Positions 29,837 to 38,872 of a stretch of DNA of 64,000 bases are shown one piece after another; within the stretch, counting starts at the first letter, position 1; the number at the start of each line of letters is the position of its first letter. The translations under genes were made by a program, and so were the position numbers. Source of the DNA: Rhodoglobus sp. (lineage in GTDB: Bacteria; Actinomycetota; Actinomycetes; Actinomycetales; Microbacteriaceae). Where the stretch lies: positions 1 through 64,000 of the forward strand of contig JAODAQ010000013.1 of assembly GCA_025463515.1 (NCBI GenBank), in the 5' to 3' direction. The notes beneath the pieces were generated by a model that ran no database searches, was not told the DNA's origin, and was given only the letters and a program-made list of their open reading frames with translations.

Positions 29837-31777
29837 ATGGGTAGCACTCAACTCGTCACGCTCGTGGTCGTCGGTGTCGTGCTCGTCATCGGCCTCGTCT
29901 CGTTCTTCGCGGGGCGCATCGGCGTCGCCGCGCCCCTGGCCCTCACGCTCGTGGGCGTCGGGGTCGGGGCGATCCCGGCCGTGCCCCACTTCGAGGTCGA
30001 GCCAGAGCTGGTTCTGACGGTCATCCTGCCGCCGCTGCTCTACGCCGCCGCGCGGCAGGTGCCGTTCGTCGACTTCCGCCGCAACCTCCGAGTGATCGGC
30101 TTCCTCGCGATCGTGCTCGTCGTGGTGTCCGCCGTGCTGGTCGGAATCGCCGTCCACCTGCTCTGGGCCACGGTGCCCATCGCCCTCGCCATCGCGCTCG
30201 GCGCCGTGGTCGCGCCGCCCGACGCGGTGGCCGCGACGAGCCTCGGCAAGCGGCTGGGGCTGCCTCCTCGCATCGTCACGATCCTCGAGGGCGAGGGGCT
30301 GGTCAACGACGCGACCGCCCTGGTCCTGCTCGCCACGGTGCTCGGGATCGTGACCACGTCGACCCAGGGGCTCAATGGGTGGATGATCGGCCTCACCTTC
30401 CTCTGGGCGGTGGTCGGTGCCGTCATCATCGGCGGGATCCTGGGTGCGGCATCCGTCGCCCTCCGCCGCCGCCTCACCGACCCCGTGCTGGATGCGGCCC
30501 TATCCCTAGCCGTGCCCTTCGTCGCGTACCTCGTCGGCGAGGCAGTGCACGCCTCGGGAGTCGTGGCAGTGGTCGTCGCCGGGATCCTCGTCGGCAACCA
30601 GGGCGCGTACCGCATCCGCGCGACCTTCCGCCTCGCCGAGGCCGGCACCTGGCGGATCGTGACGCTGCTGGTCGAGAACGCCGTGTTCCTGCTCATGGGC
30701 TTCCAGCTGTGGCCGATCGTCGGGGAGGTCGCGGCAGGCGGTGAGCTGCTCGGGACGCTCGGGGTCGCGGGTCTCGTGATCGTGCTGCTCGTCGGCATCC
30801 GGTTCGCCTCGATGCCGCCCCTGCTGTGGTCGATCCGCCATCGCTATCGCAAGCAGGCCGCCCGCGCCGATCAGAGCAACGGGCGCTTCGACAACGTCAC
30901 GGAAGAGGACTTCCAGAAGCGCGCCGCGAGCTTCCAGCAGCTCGGCATCAAGCAGTCGCCGATCAGGAGCATCACCCGCGGGATCAGGGCCGGCCTCGGA
31001 GTGGCCACCAAGCGCGACAAGGCCGCACGAGACCGCATCGGTGCGCAGCTGGCCGAACTCGAGAAGAGCCCGCTGCCCGTGGCCGAGGTCGACGAGACCA
31101 CGCGGGCGCGGTTCTCGCAGGCGTTCCAGAACTTCCGCAAGCGGCTCGACCAGCAGAACAACGACCTGAGTGCGGAGCGCGACCAGGCGCTCAGTTGGCG
31201 CGACGGCGTGATCCTCGGTCTCTCGGGGATGCGCGGCGTGGTCACGGTCGCCGCGGTGCAGACCATCCCGGAGGGGCAGCCGATGCGCGAGTCGCTCGTG
31301 CTCGTCGCGTTCGCGGTCGCGATCGTCACACTCGTCGCGCAGGGGCTGCTGCTCCCGCCCGTGGTGCGACGGCTGCGGCCCGCCGCCGATACCCCCGGCG
31401 ATGAGCGGGTCGAGGTCTACGAGCTCCGCAAGCTGATGAAGGAGGCCGGAGATGCGGCGGTGCTGGCCGCTGTCAGTAGCTCCGAAGCATCCGGAACGCC
31501 TGTGCAGCCGCACGTGCTGGAGGAGGTGAGGGCTCAGGGCGAGACCTGGCTCGGCCGCCTGCAGATCTGGGCGACCGCAGACCTCACCGACCCGGCCAAC
31601 GAGGTGGCGCAGTTCCAGCGCCTCCGCCGCGTGCAGGTCGTCGCGGAGCGCGATGCCCTTCGCGACGCGTACGAGCGCGGCGCCTACTCCTCCGAGGCGA
31701 TCGACGTGCTGCGCGGCGCCCTCGACTCCGAGGAGATCTCGCTCGACGCCGGCGACAGCCGCACCGGGAACGCATGA
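29837..31777 (+). CDS. Na+/H+ antiporter (CPA1 family)
   Basis: GAVVAPPDAVAATSLGKRLGLPPRIVTILEGEGLVNDATALVL; SGMRGVVTVAAVQTIP. Confidence 0.92.
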   Translation: MGSTQLVTLVVVGVVLVIGLVSFFAGRIGVAAPLALTLVGVGVGAIPAVPHFEVEPELVLTVILPPLLYAAARQVPFVDFRRNLRVIGFLAIVLVVVSAVLVGIAVHLLWATVPIALAIALGAVVAPPDAVAATSLGKRLGLPPRIVTILEGEGLVNDATALVLLATVLGIVTTSTQGLNGWMIGLTFLWAVVGAVIIGGILGAASVALRRRLTDPVLDAALSLAVPFVAYLVGEAVHASGVVAVVVAGILVGNQGAYRIRATFRLAEAGTWRIVTLLVENAVFLLMGFQLWPIVGEVAAGGELLGTLGVAGLVIVLLVGIRFASMPPLLWSIRHRYRKQAARADQSNGRFDNVTEEDFQKRAASFQQLGIKQSPIRSITRGIRAGLGVATKRDKAARDRIGAQLAELEKSPLPVAEVDETTRARFSQAFQNFRKRLDQQNNDLSAERDQALSWRDGVILGLSGMRGVVTVAAVQTIPEGQPMRESLVLVAFAVAIVTLVAQGLLLPPVVRRLRPAADTPGDERVEVYELRKLMKEAGDAAVLAAVSSSEASGTPVQPHVLEEVRAQGETWLGRLQIWATADLTDPANEVAQFQRLRRVQVVAERDALRDAYERGAYSSEAIDVLRGALDSEEISLDAGDSRTGNA

Positions 31778-31826
31778 GCTGACGCGTCGAAAGGCACGCG
31801 CGGAGAGGCACTAGAGCGGGCAGGCG

Positions 31827-33050
31827 CTAGAAGGGTGGTGGGTCTGCGGTGTGGGTGTGGCCGGTGGGGCTGGTCCAGTGGGAGGGTTGGCCGGGTGGTT
31901 TGTGGACGTGCCATCGGGTGTTGTGCTTGATGGTGTGGTGTTTGCGGCAGAGGTGGGCGAGGTTGTCGGCGGTGGTGGGGCCGCCGTGGGCCCAGTCGGT
32001 GACGTGGTCGAGGTCGCAGGTGGCGGCGCGGCGGCCGCAGCCGGGGAACGTGCAGGTCACATCCCGCAGGGCGAGCCACCGCTTGAGGGCCTTCGAGGGG
32101 CGGTACTGCTTCTGGTCCATGGCCAGCACGGCCCCGGTGACCGGGTCGGTGAGCAGGCGGGTCAGCGACGGGGCGCCCGCGCACAGGGCGCGGGCGGTGC
32201 CGATGTCGATCGGGCCGACGCCCTCCAGGATCGCGGGCTCCGCTGAGGCGCCCAGCAGCGACATCACCGGCACGGTGAGCGCCACGGTGACACCAGCTGC
32301 TGGAACGCCAGCCGCGGTGGCGGGGGTGTTGCGGCCGGTGAGCAGGTCGGCGAGGACGTCCGCGCGCAGCTGCGCCATGGTGCGGGTCTCGTGATCGGCG
32401 GTCAGCAGCTCGAAGGCGAGGCCGTCGATCCGGGCCTGGGCCAGGGCGATGTCGGTCGAGGACAGGTGCGCGGTCAGCCACCCCATCCCGTCGCGGCCGT
32501 GCTCCGCCCACACCGCCCGCGCCGCCATCGCCCGCTCGTGGCGCTCGGCCGCGTCCTGCGCGAACAGCCGCTCCCGCAGCGCCCGCGCCCGAGCTTTGAA
32601 CCGGGCGGGCGCCAGGGTCTTCGCCGGGCCCAGCAGCCGAGAATCGAACTCGGCCCAGAACTGCTGCGGCAGGTCCAGGACCAGGGCGGCGGCCTCGACC
32701 GCGTTCGGCGTCGACACCTCCCCCTGGCAGAACCACGCCCACAGCCCCGGCAGCCGCTCCCGAAGAGTCCGGGCAGTCTGCGCGTTGTTGCGCACCGCAG
32801 CCTCCGACAGGCTCAACCGCACCGCCAGATCCGCCACCGCCGCCCGCACCGCGAACTCGACCGCGTCCCGCTCGGACAGCCCGCCCGGCACGAACACGGC
32901 CGGGTGCTCTACCGCCTCCCGCAGCGCCTCGTCGATCGACCGGAACACCACCGCCGACGCCCGCCACTGCGCCTGCTGGGCGACCTCCGCCTGCGCCATC
33001 GCGAACTCCGCGCGCACCCCCGCGCGCGCCGGGTCAAGCAACGTGTCCAT
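31827..33050 (-). CDS. DUF222 domain-containing HNH endonuclease (13E12-type)
   Basis: CTFPGCGRRAATCDLDHVTDWAHGGPTTADNLAHLCRKHHTIKH HNH motif after a DUF222-like N-terminus. Confidence 0.92.
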   Translation of the reverse strand: MDTLLDPARAGVRAEFAMAQAEVAQQAQWRASAVVFRSIDEALREAVEHPAVFVPGGLSERDAVEFAVRAAVADLAVRLSLSEAAVRNNAQTARTLRERLPGLWAWFCQGEVSTPNAVEAAALVLDLPQQFWAEFDSRLLGPAKTLAPARFKARARALRERLFAQDAAERHERAMAARAVWAEHGRDGMGWLTAHLSSTDIALAQARIDGLAFELLTADHETRTMAQLRADVLADLLTGRNTPATAAGVPAAGVTVALTVPVMSLLGASAEPAILEGVGPIDIGTARALCAGAPSLTRLLTDPVTGAVLAMDQKQYRPSKALKRWLALRDVTCTFPGCGRRAATCDLDHVTDWAHGGPTTADNLAHLCRKHHTIKHNTRWHVHKPPGQPSHWTSPTGHTHTADPPPF

Positions 33051-33248
33051 ACCTGTATTAGACCAACAGCCACCGACATTCGAACGCCCTGAGGTCGGTG
33101 CTGGGCATCACCCCGACGGACCGGGACTGGGGAGGACCAGTCATGGCGTTCGCGACCGGCCCGGGACGGGGCTCGGAGGACGCGCGATCGTCACAACCGG
33201 CTGGGCTCCGCCAACCAGCCCGAACGAGACTCCAGCCCCACAGCACGC

Positions 33249-33812
33249 CTACGCCCGAAACGCCTCGATCGCCAGTGCCGCGAATCGGCGCGCCCGCGCC
33301 ACCCGGATGTCGGCAGTCGCGCCCGACAGCCCGCGGCCCGCCATCAGCACCAGAACCAGGTCGTCGATGCCCACTCCGGCCCGGAGACTGCCCGCCCGCT
33401 GAGCCCGCCCGCAGAGGGCCGCCAACTCTCGCAGCATGTCGGCGCGGTGCGAGCCCAGCGATTCAGGACGACTCGACAGCACCGCGTCGGTGAAGCCCTG
33501 GTTGCGCGCGTTGAGCTCGCCCACACGCACGAGCACGTCGCAGAGGCCGCGCCAGGGATCCGGTTCGGCGCATCCCTCGCTCACGATCGAACGGCAAGCG
33601 TGCAGCTCGTCGGCGAACGCCTCGTCGATGAGGTCCTGCTTCGTCGGGAATCGCCGGTAGAGGGTCGCGGGCCCAACTCCGGCCGCGCGTGCCACGTCGC
33701 GCATCGTGACGGTGAGACCGTGCTCGGCGAAGAGTCGGCGGGCCGCGTCGAGCAGACGCTCCTTGTTGTCTTCGGCGTCCGCGCGCAGCATCTGAGGCAG
33801 TTGATCGGCCAT
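33249..33812 (-). CDS. TetR family transcriptional regulator
   Basis: NKERLLDAARRLFAEHGLTVTMRDVARAAGVGPATLYRRFPTKQDLIDEAF; start MADQLPQ at 33812. Confidence 0.9.
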   Translation of the reverse strand: MADQLPQMLRADAEDNKERLLDAARRLFAEHGLTVTMRDVARAAGVGPATLYRRFPTKQDLIDEAFADELHACRSIVSEGCAEPDPWRGLCDVLVRVGELNARNQGFTDAVLSSRPESLGSHRADMLRELAALCGRAQRAGSLRAGVGIDDLVLVLMAGRGLSGATADIRVARARRFAALAIEAFRA

Positions 33813-33832
33813 GGCTCTCACTTTAGTCAAGT

Positions 33833-33846
33833 GGACGCCTGCGTCC
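33833..33846. promoter_or_regulatory. Predicted TetR operator in the divergent promoter
   Basis: GGACGC-ct-GCGTCC between tetR and the oxidoreductase gene. Confidence 0.55.
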
Positions 33847-33861
33847 GTTACCGTGGGGCGT

Positions 33862-34839
33862 ATGCGAGCAGTGACAATCCAGACCTTCGGCAACCCTGAC
33901 GGCATCACGGTGGTCGAGGTGCCCGACATCGCCGCCGCTCCTGGGCAGCTCCTCATCCAGACCGAGGCGATCGGAGTCGGCGGCGTTGACGCCGTCATCC
34001 GCCGCGGCACGCTCGGCTCGAGCTTTCCCGCGGGGATGATCCCCGGGAGCGAGATCGCCGGCCGGGTGGTCGGCGTGGGCGACGGGGTCGACGGAACCTG
34101 GCTGGGACGACGGGCGTGGGCGTTCACCGGCACGAGCGGTGGCTACGCCGAGCTTGCCGTAGCCGCCCTGGACGACGTGACCGCCCTGCCCGACGACCTC
34201 TCTGCGACCGACGCCGTCACCCTCGGCAGCGCCGGGCCCGTGGCGCAGTTCGCCCTCGAGCACGCGCGCTTCACTGCCGGTGAATCAGTGCTCGTCCGCG
34301 GTGCGTCGGGGAGCATCGGCATCCTCGCCGTGCAGCTCGCGGCGCTCGGGGGCGCGGGCGAGATCGGCGTCACCACGTCGTCGCCGGAGCGGGGTGAGCG
34401 ACTTCGCGAGCTCGGCGCCACTGTCATCCTCGACCGCTCCGGCGACACCGACCGCGATAGGGACACCCATACCGACACCGAGCGCGACTTCGACATCGTG
34501 ATCGACGTCGTGGGCGGCGACGAGGTGCCCCGCTTCGTCGACCGGCTTGCGCCGAACGGCCGCTACGTGTCGGTGGGCGTCGTCGGCGGCTACCCGCCGG
34601 CAGACTTCGGGATGTCGCTGATGCGGTCGTTCCAGCGGTCGCTGTCGTTCGCCACCTTCAGCCTGAACACCGTGCCCGTCCCCGAACGGAACCGCGTGCG
34701 TGCCCAGCAGTTCGCGGCAGCAGCCCGCGGCGAGCTCACGCCCGTCGTGCACGGCGTGCTGCCTCTCGCCGATGCCGCGGACGCCCACCGGCGCATGGAC
34801 GCCGGCGAGGTGTTCGGACGATTCGTGCTCTTGCCGTAG
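33862..34839 (+). CDS. Zinc-type alcohol dehydrogenase-like / quinone oxidoreductase
   Basis: MRAVTIQTFGNPDGITVVEVPD; GESVLVRGASGSIGILAVQLA. Confidence 0.9.
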   Translation: MRAVTIQTFGNPDGITVVEVPDIAAAPGQLLIQTEAIGVGGVDAVIRRGTLGSSFPAGMIPGSEIAGRVVGVGDGVDGTWLGRRAWAFTGTSGGYAELAVAALDDVTALPDDLSATDAVTLGSAGPVAQFALEHARFTAGESVLVRGASGSIGILAVQLAALGGAGEIGVTTSSPERGERLRELGATVILDRSGDTDRDRDTHTDTERDFDIVIDVVGGDEVPRFVDRLAPNGRYVSVGVVGGYPPADFGMSLMRSFQRSLSFATFSLNTVPVPERNRVRAQQFAAAARGELTPVVHGVLPLADAADAHRRMDAGEVFGRFVLLP

Positions 34840-34843
34840 GGGG

Positions 34844-35320
34844 TCAGCCCCGCCGCCACCCCTCGTCGTCGCGGATCGCCCGCGCGATCCGCCGGCTGAT
34901 CTCGCGCAGCTGCTTCGCCTGCGCCGCGGTCAGGGCATCGAGCACGAGCCGGTGCACGGTCTCGACATGGCCGGGGGTCGCGAGGCGGTATCGCTCAGCG
35001 CCTTCGTCGGTCAGGCTCGCGAGGGTGTACCGCCCGTCGAGGGGATCCGTCGCCCGGCGCACCCAGCCTCTCCCCTCGAGCCTCGTCACGGCGCGCGAGA
35101 GGCGCGTGAGAGTGCTGTTCGCGTAGCCCGCGAGCACGCTCATCCGCAGCGTGCGATCCGGCGCATCGGCCAGGGCGAACAGGATGCCGTACTCGAAGTG
35201 GGTGAGCTCGGCGTCCCGCAGCAGCTGCGCATCGAGGGCCGGCGGCAGCCACTCGAGCACGGTGGCGAGGGCCGACCAGGTGTCGAGGTCGTCGCCGCTC
35301 AGGTCAGTGGAGTCGCGCAT
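34844..35320 (-). CDS. MarR family regulator
   Basis: AGYANSTLTRLSRAVTRLEGRGWVRRATDPLDGRYTLASLTDEG wHTH; start MRDSTDLS at 35320. Confidence 0.88.
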   Translation of the reverse strand: MRDSTDLSGDDLDTWSALATVLEWLPPALDAQLLRDAELTHFEYGILFALADAPDRTLRMSVLAGYANSTLTRLSRAVTRLEGRGWVRRATDPLDGRYTLASLTDEGAERYRLATPGHVETVHRLVLDALTAAQAKQLREISRRIARAIRDDEGWRRG

Positions 35321-35336
35321 CCCTGCAGCGTACTTG

Positions 35337-35385
35337 ACTTGCTCGGGAAAGTCATTCGTGACACAGTTCACTTGACTGAGCAAGT
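35337..35385. promoter_or_regulatory. Predicted MarR operator(s) in the divergent promoter
   Basis: ACTTGCTC (35337-35344) and GAGCAAGT (35378-35385) inverted repeat, plus repeated ACTTGACT. Confidence 0.5.
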
Positions 35386-35398
35386 GATGGAGAGGGCA

Positions 35399-36175
35399 AT
35401 GGAACTGCAACTGGCAGGCAAGACCGCGTTCGTGAGCGGGTCGACGCAGGGTATCGGTTTCGCGATCGCGAAAGCCCTGGCCGACGAGGGCGTCTCGGTG
35501 ACGGTCAACGGCCGCGACGAAGGCAGGGTGCGCGCGGCCGTCAAGCGGCTGGGCGCGGGCGCGAAGGGCCTCGTCGCGGACTTCGGCAATCTCGAGCAGG
35601 TCAAGCGGCTCCTCGCCGAGCTCGGGGATGTTGACATCCTCGTCAACAATGTCGGCCTGTTCGAGGTCGCACCCTTCGATGCCGTGACCGACGACGCGTG
35701 GCAGCGCTACTTCGACGTCAACGTGATGAGCGGCGTGCGCCTCTCGCGGCACCTGCTGCCGGGCATGCTCGAGCGCGGCTGGGGCCGCGTGATCTTCATC
35801 AGCAGCGAGTCCGGCGTGAACGTCCCAGCAGACATGGTGCACTACGGAACAACGAAGGCCGGGATGCTCGCGCTCGGCAACGGCCTCGCCAAGCTCACCC
35901 GCGGCACCGGGGTGACCGTGAACTCGATCCTCGGCGGGCCGACCTTCTCCGACGGGGTGGCCGGCACCGTGGGCCAGATCGCGGAGGCCCAGGGCATGGA
36001 TGCCGACGCGCTCAAGGCCGCGATCATCCGTGGCAACACCACCTCCCTGTTGCAGCGGTTCATCGAGCCGACGGAGATCGCGAGCCTCGCGGTCTACCTG
36101 GCGAGCCCGGTGTCGTCCGCGACGAACGGCGCCGCCCTCCGCGCGGACGGCGGCGTGCTCACGGGGATTCTCTGA
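35399..36175 (+). CDS. Short-chain dehydrogenase/reductase
   Basis: KTAFVSGSTQGIGFAIAKALADEG; VNNVG; YGTTKAGMLALGNGLAK. Confidence 0.92.
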   Translation: MELQLAGKTAFVSGSTQGIGFAIAKALADEGVSVTVNGRDEGRVRAAVKRLGAGAKGLVADFGNLEQVKRLLAELGDVDILVNNVGLFEVAPFDAVTDDAWQRYFDVNVMSGVRLSRHLLPGMLERGWGRVIFISSESGVNVPADMVHYGTTKAGMLALGNGLAKLTRGTGVTVNSILGGPTFSDGVAGTVGQIAEAQGMDADALKAAIIRGNTTSLLQRFIEPTEIASLAVYLASPVSSATNGAALRADGGVLTGIL

Positions 36176-36213
36176 GGCAGTCGCCCTTGCGCAATCTCGC
36201 AACGCGGGGTAAC

Positions 36214-36233
36214 GTACAACCAAATGGTTGTAC
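36214..36233. promoter_or_regulatory. Predicted ArsR-family operator overlapping the regulator start codon
   Basis: GTACAACCA-aa-TGGTTGTAC perfect 9-bp inverted repeat. Confidence 0.65.
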
Positions 36234-36568
36234 TTGAGCTTTCCGACGACGACGTGAACCGCATGTTCCGCGCCCTCGCCGACGCGACACGACGCGACAT
36301 CGTGCGACGCACCCTGGTCGCGGATGTCTCGGTATCGCAACTGGCGGAGGCATACGACATGTCGTTCGCGGCAGTTCAGAAGCACGTCGCGGTACTGGAG
36401 GAGGCGAGGCTCGTGACGAAAGAACCACGCGGTCGCGAGCGGATGGTGCGGGGAAACCCCGACCGGATCCGCCAGGCGCAGCGTCTGCTCGACCGATTCG
36501 AAGAGCTCTGGCGGTCGCGTATCGACCGCCTCGACGCACTGCTCGCAGAAGATCCATCCGAGAACTGA
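36224..36568 (+). CDS. ArsR family transcriptional regulator
   Basis: MFRALADATRRDIVRRTLVADVSVSQLAEAYDMSFAAVQKHVAVLEEARLV. Confidence 0.92.
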   Translation: MVVLELSDDDVNRMFRALADATRRDIVRRTLVADVSVSQLAEAYDMSFAAVQKHVAVLEEARLVTKEPRGRERMVRGNPDRIRQAQRLLDRFEELWRSRIDRLDALLAEDPSEN

Positions 36569-36582
36569 CAGAAAGGCACATC

Positions 36583-37563
36583 ATGCCCATCACCTCCGTC
36601 GAGAAGGATCTCGACCAGCTCACCATCACGATCGTCGCCGACTTCGCGGCGCCGCTGCGCCGCCTGTGGGACGCCTATGCCGACCCGCGCCAGATCGAGC
36701 GGTTCTGGGGTCCGCCGAGCTACCCGGCGACCTTCCTCCGCCACGATGCCGCAGTCGGCGGGCGCAGCATCTACAAGATGACCGGCCCCGAGGGCGACGA
36801 GCACTACGGATGCTGGGACTGGACGGCCGCGGAGGCCCCGAGCTCGTTCGAGGTCATCGACAGATTCGCCGACGAGACCGGCGCCCCGAACACCGAGCTG
36901 CCTGCCACGCGCATGGACTTCGCCTTCACCGCCACCGCCGACGGCTCCCGGCTCACCACCACCTCGCGCTTCGACTCCCTCGAGCAGATGGAGCAGCTGC
37001 TCGAGATGCAGATGCTAGAGGGCACCAAGGAGGCGATGTCGCAGATCGACGGCGTGCTCGCCGACCTCGCGGCCTTCGCCACCGAGCGCGCCGCTGAGGC
37101 GGAGCTGCTCAGCGACACGCAGGTGCGGGTTGCCCGTGTCATCCGGGGCTCTGTCGACCAGGTCTGGCGCGCCCACAACGAGGCCGATCTGCTCAAGCAG
37201 TGGCTGCTGGGGCCGGACGGCTGGACCATGCCGGTCTGCGACGTCCCCGCGAAGGTGGGCGACACCTACCGCTACGAGTGGGAGCGCGAGGGCGGCGGAG
37301 ACCGCTTCGGATTCACGGGCGAGCTGCTCGAGGCCGAAGCGCCGTACCGCTCGGTGACCACCGAGTCGATGATCGGCATGGAGGGCTCCACTCTCAACGA
37401 GCTAACCCTGACCGCCGTCGAGGGCGGCACCCTGCTCTCGCTCGTGATCACCTACGCGAACGCCGAGATGCGCGACATGATCCTCGCCACCGGGATGACC
37501 ACCGGCATGGAGACGAGCTACGCCCGACTGGAGGGCGTGCTGGAGTCCACGTTCGCGCGCTGA
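36583..37563 (+). CDS. SRPBCC/AHSA1-family protein with two tandem domains
   Basis: Two repeated units: APLRRLWDAYADPRQIERFWGPPSYPA and GSVDQVWRAHNEADLLKQWLLGPDGW. Confidence 0.9.
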   Translation: MPITSVEKDLDQLTITIVADFAAPLRRLWDAYADPRQIERFWGPPSYPATFLRHDAAVGGRSIYKMTGPEGDEHYGCWDWTAAEAPSSFEVIDRFADETGAPNTELPATRMDFAFTATADGSRLTTTSRFDSLEQMEQLLEMQMLEGTKEAMSQIDGVLADLAAFATERAAEAELLSDTQVRVARVIRGSVDQVWRAHNEADLLKQWLLGPDGWTMPVCDVPAKVGDTYRYEWEREGGGDRFGFTGELLEAEAPYRSVTTESMIGMEGSTLNELTLTAVEGGTLLSLVITYANAEMRDMILATGMTTGMETSYARLEGVLESTFAR

Positions 37564-37606
37564 GCCACTCCGGGGGTCGAGGAGATCGACCCCCGGATCC
37601 CGCGCC

Positions 37607-37879
37607 CTAGTCGAAGAGCTCGCTGAGCCAGCTCTCCTTCTTCCGGCGCTGCCCGTACTGGTTGGTGCCGCCGTACTGGTCGTTCCGGCCGACCAGCGGC
37701 ACTCCCCGCGGCTGCGGCTGCTGGCCGGCGGCCGGCGCGGGCGCGCCGAGCGAGCGCTCGACGATCTTGTCCAGCTCGCCGCGATCGAGCCACACTCCCC
37801 GGCACTGCGGGCAGTAGTCGATCTCGATGCCGGATCGCTCCGACATCACCAGTGGGGTTGCGTCAATGGGGCAGTTCAT
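37607..37879 (-). CDS. zf-TFIIB domain-containing protein
   Basis: MNCPIDATPLVMSERSGIEIDYCPQCRGVWLDRGELDKIVE. Confidence 0.9.
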   Translation of the reverse strand: MNCPIDATPLVMSERSGIEIDYCPQCRGVWLDRGELDKIVERSLGAPAPAAGQQPQPRGVPLVGRNDQYGGTNQYGQRRKKESWLSELFD

Positions 37880-37958
37880 CTCTCTCCTTGGTCCTGTGGG
37901 GTGTCGATGGCGCGAGCGCGCCAGTAGGTCCGCCGAGGCGGATCCAGCCGTCGACGGA

Positions 37959-38372
37959 TCAGGTTCGACTGATGGAGAGGAGCTCGAGCGACACCCCGGG
38001 CCACGGAAGCCCACTGCGCGCCAGCGGCAGAGTCGGCCGCGCGCCGCGCGCGAGCTGTCCGAGGCGGGAGCCGAGTGCCGGCAGGACGAAGAACAGGCCG
38101 ACCGCCAGCGCGAACACGCACGCGAGCGTAGCCACGTCGTGAAGGGTCTCCCCGGATGCCACGGCCGCCCCCTCGGGCGCCGCCAGGGTCTGCACGACCG
38201 CCGGCGACTCAGCGGCCACTGCCGACTCGGAGCTCAGGGCGTGCATCGCCATGAACCCGAGGAGCAGGGCGGGGATCCCGACGAGAGCCAAAAGCACTCG
38301 CCTCCACAGGGAGCGGCGAACCGACGAACTCACCCGGGACAACGACACGGGTCGAGGGTAACAGCCGGGCAT
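37959..38372 (-). CDS. Small membrane protein of unknown function
   Basis: Two hydrophobic segments (VLLALVGIPALLLGFMAMHAL; VATLACVFALAVGLFFVLPAL). Confidence 0.6.
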   Translation of the reverse strand: MPGCYPRPVSLSRVSSSVRRSLWRRVLLALVGIPALLLGFMAMHALSSESAVAAESPAVVQTLAAPEGAAVASGETLHDVATLACVFALAVGLFFVLPALGSRLGQLARGARPTLPLARSGLPWPGVSLELLSISRT

Positions 38373-38398
38373 TGGGGCATTCTGGGAAGCGTCGGTGC

Positions 38399-38872
38399 TC
38401 AGCCGGCGCTGATCAGCTCGAGCATCCCCGCGAAGTCACGCACCTCGTTCGCCGGGCGACTGCGGAGCAGGTCGCGCAGCCGATCCTGCTGACGGGCCTG
38501 CGCGGCCCGCACGAGGGCGACGGCCGACGGGGTGGGCGACAGCACCCGCGCCCGGCCGTCCTTGTCGTCGGCGCGGCTGACCACGAGCCGGGCATCCTCG
38601 AGCATTCGCACCTGGCGGCTGACAACGCTCTTGTCCGTCTCGAGGACGTCCGCGAGCACGTAGGCGTTGGTCTCCTCGAGGCGCACGATGGTGCTGAGGA
38701 TCTTGTAGCCGACGGGCTTCAGCTCCGGATGCACCTGCGCCGCCGCATCCTTCCAGAGCAGCCGCGCCCGGCCGAACAGCACAGCGAGCTGCTGTTCGAC
38801 CTCGGCGATGGCCTCGTCGACCCCGCCCTGGGCTGCGGCATCCGGCACGCTACCGCTCGCCGTCCCCGGCAC
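38399..38872 (-). CDS. MarR family regulator
   Basis: TNAYVLADVLETDKSVVSRQVRMLEDARLVVSRADDKDGRARVLSPT. Confidence 0.9.
   Translation of the reverse strand: MPGTASGSVPDAAAQGGVDEAIAEVEQQLAVLFGRARLLWKDAAAQVHPELKPVGYKILSTIVRLEETNAYVLADVLETDKSVVSRQVRMLEDARLVVSRADDKDGRARVLSPTPSAVALVRAAQARQQDRLRDLLRSRPANEVRDFAGMLELISAG

Noticed and set aside
31827-33050. HNH protein as part of a restriction system or intein
   Set aside because: DUF222-HNH proteins are abundant, dispersed families in actinobacteria and no partner methylase or restriction subunit is adjacent.
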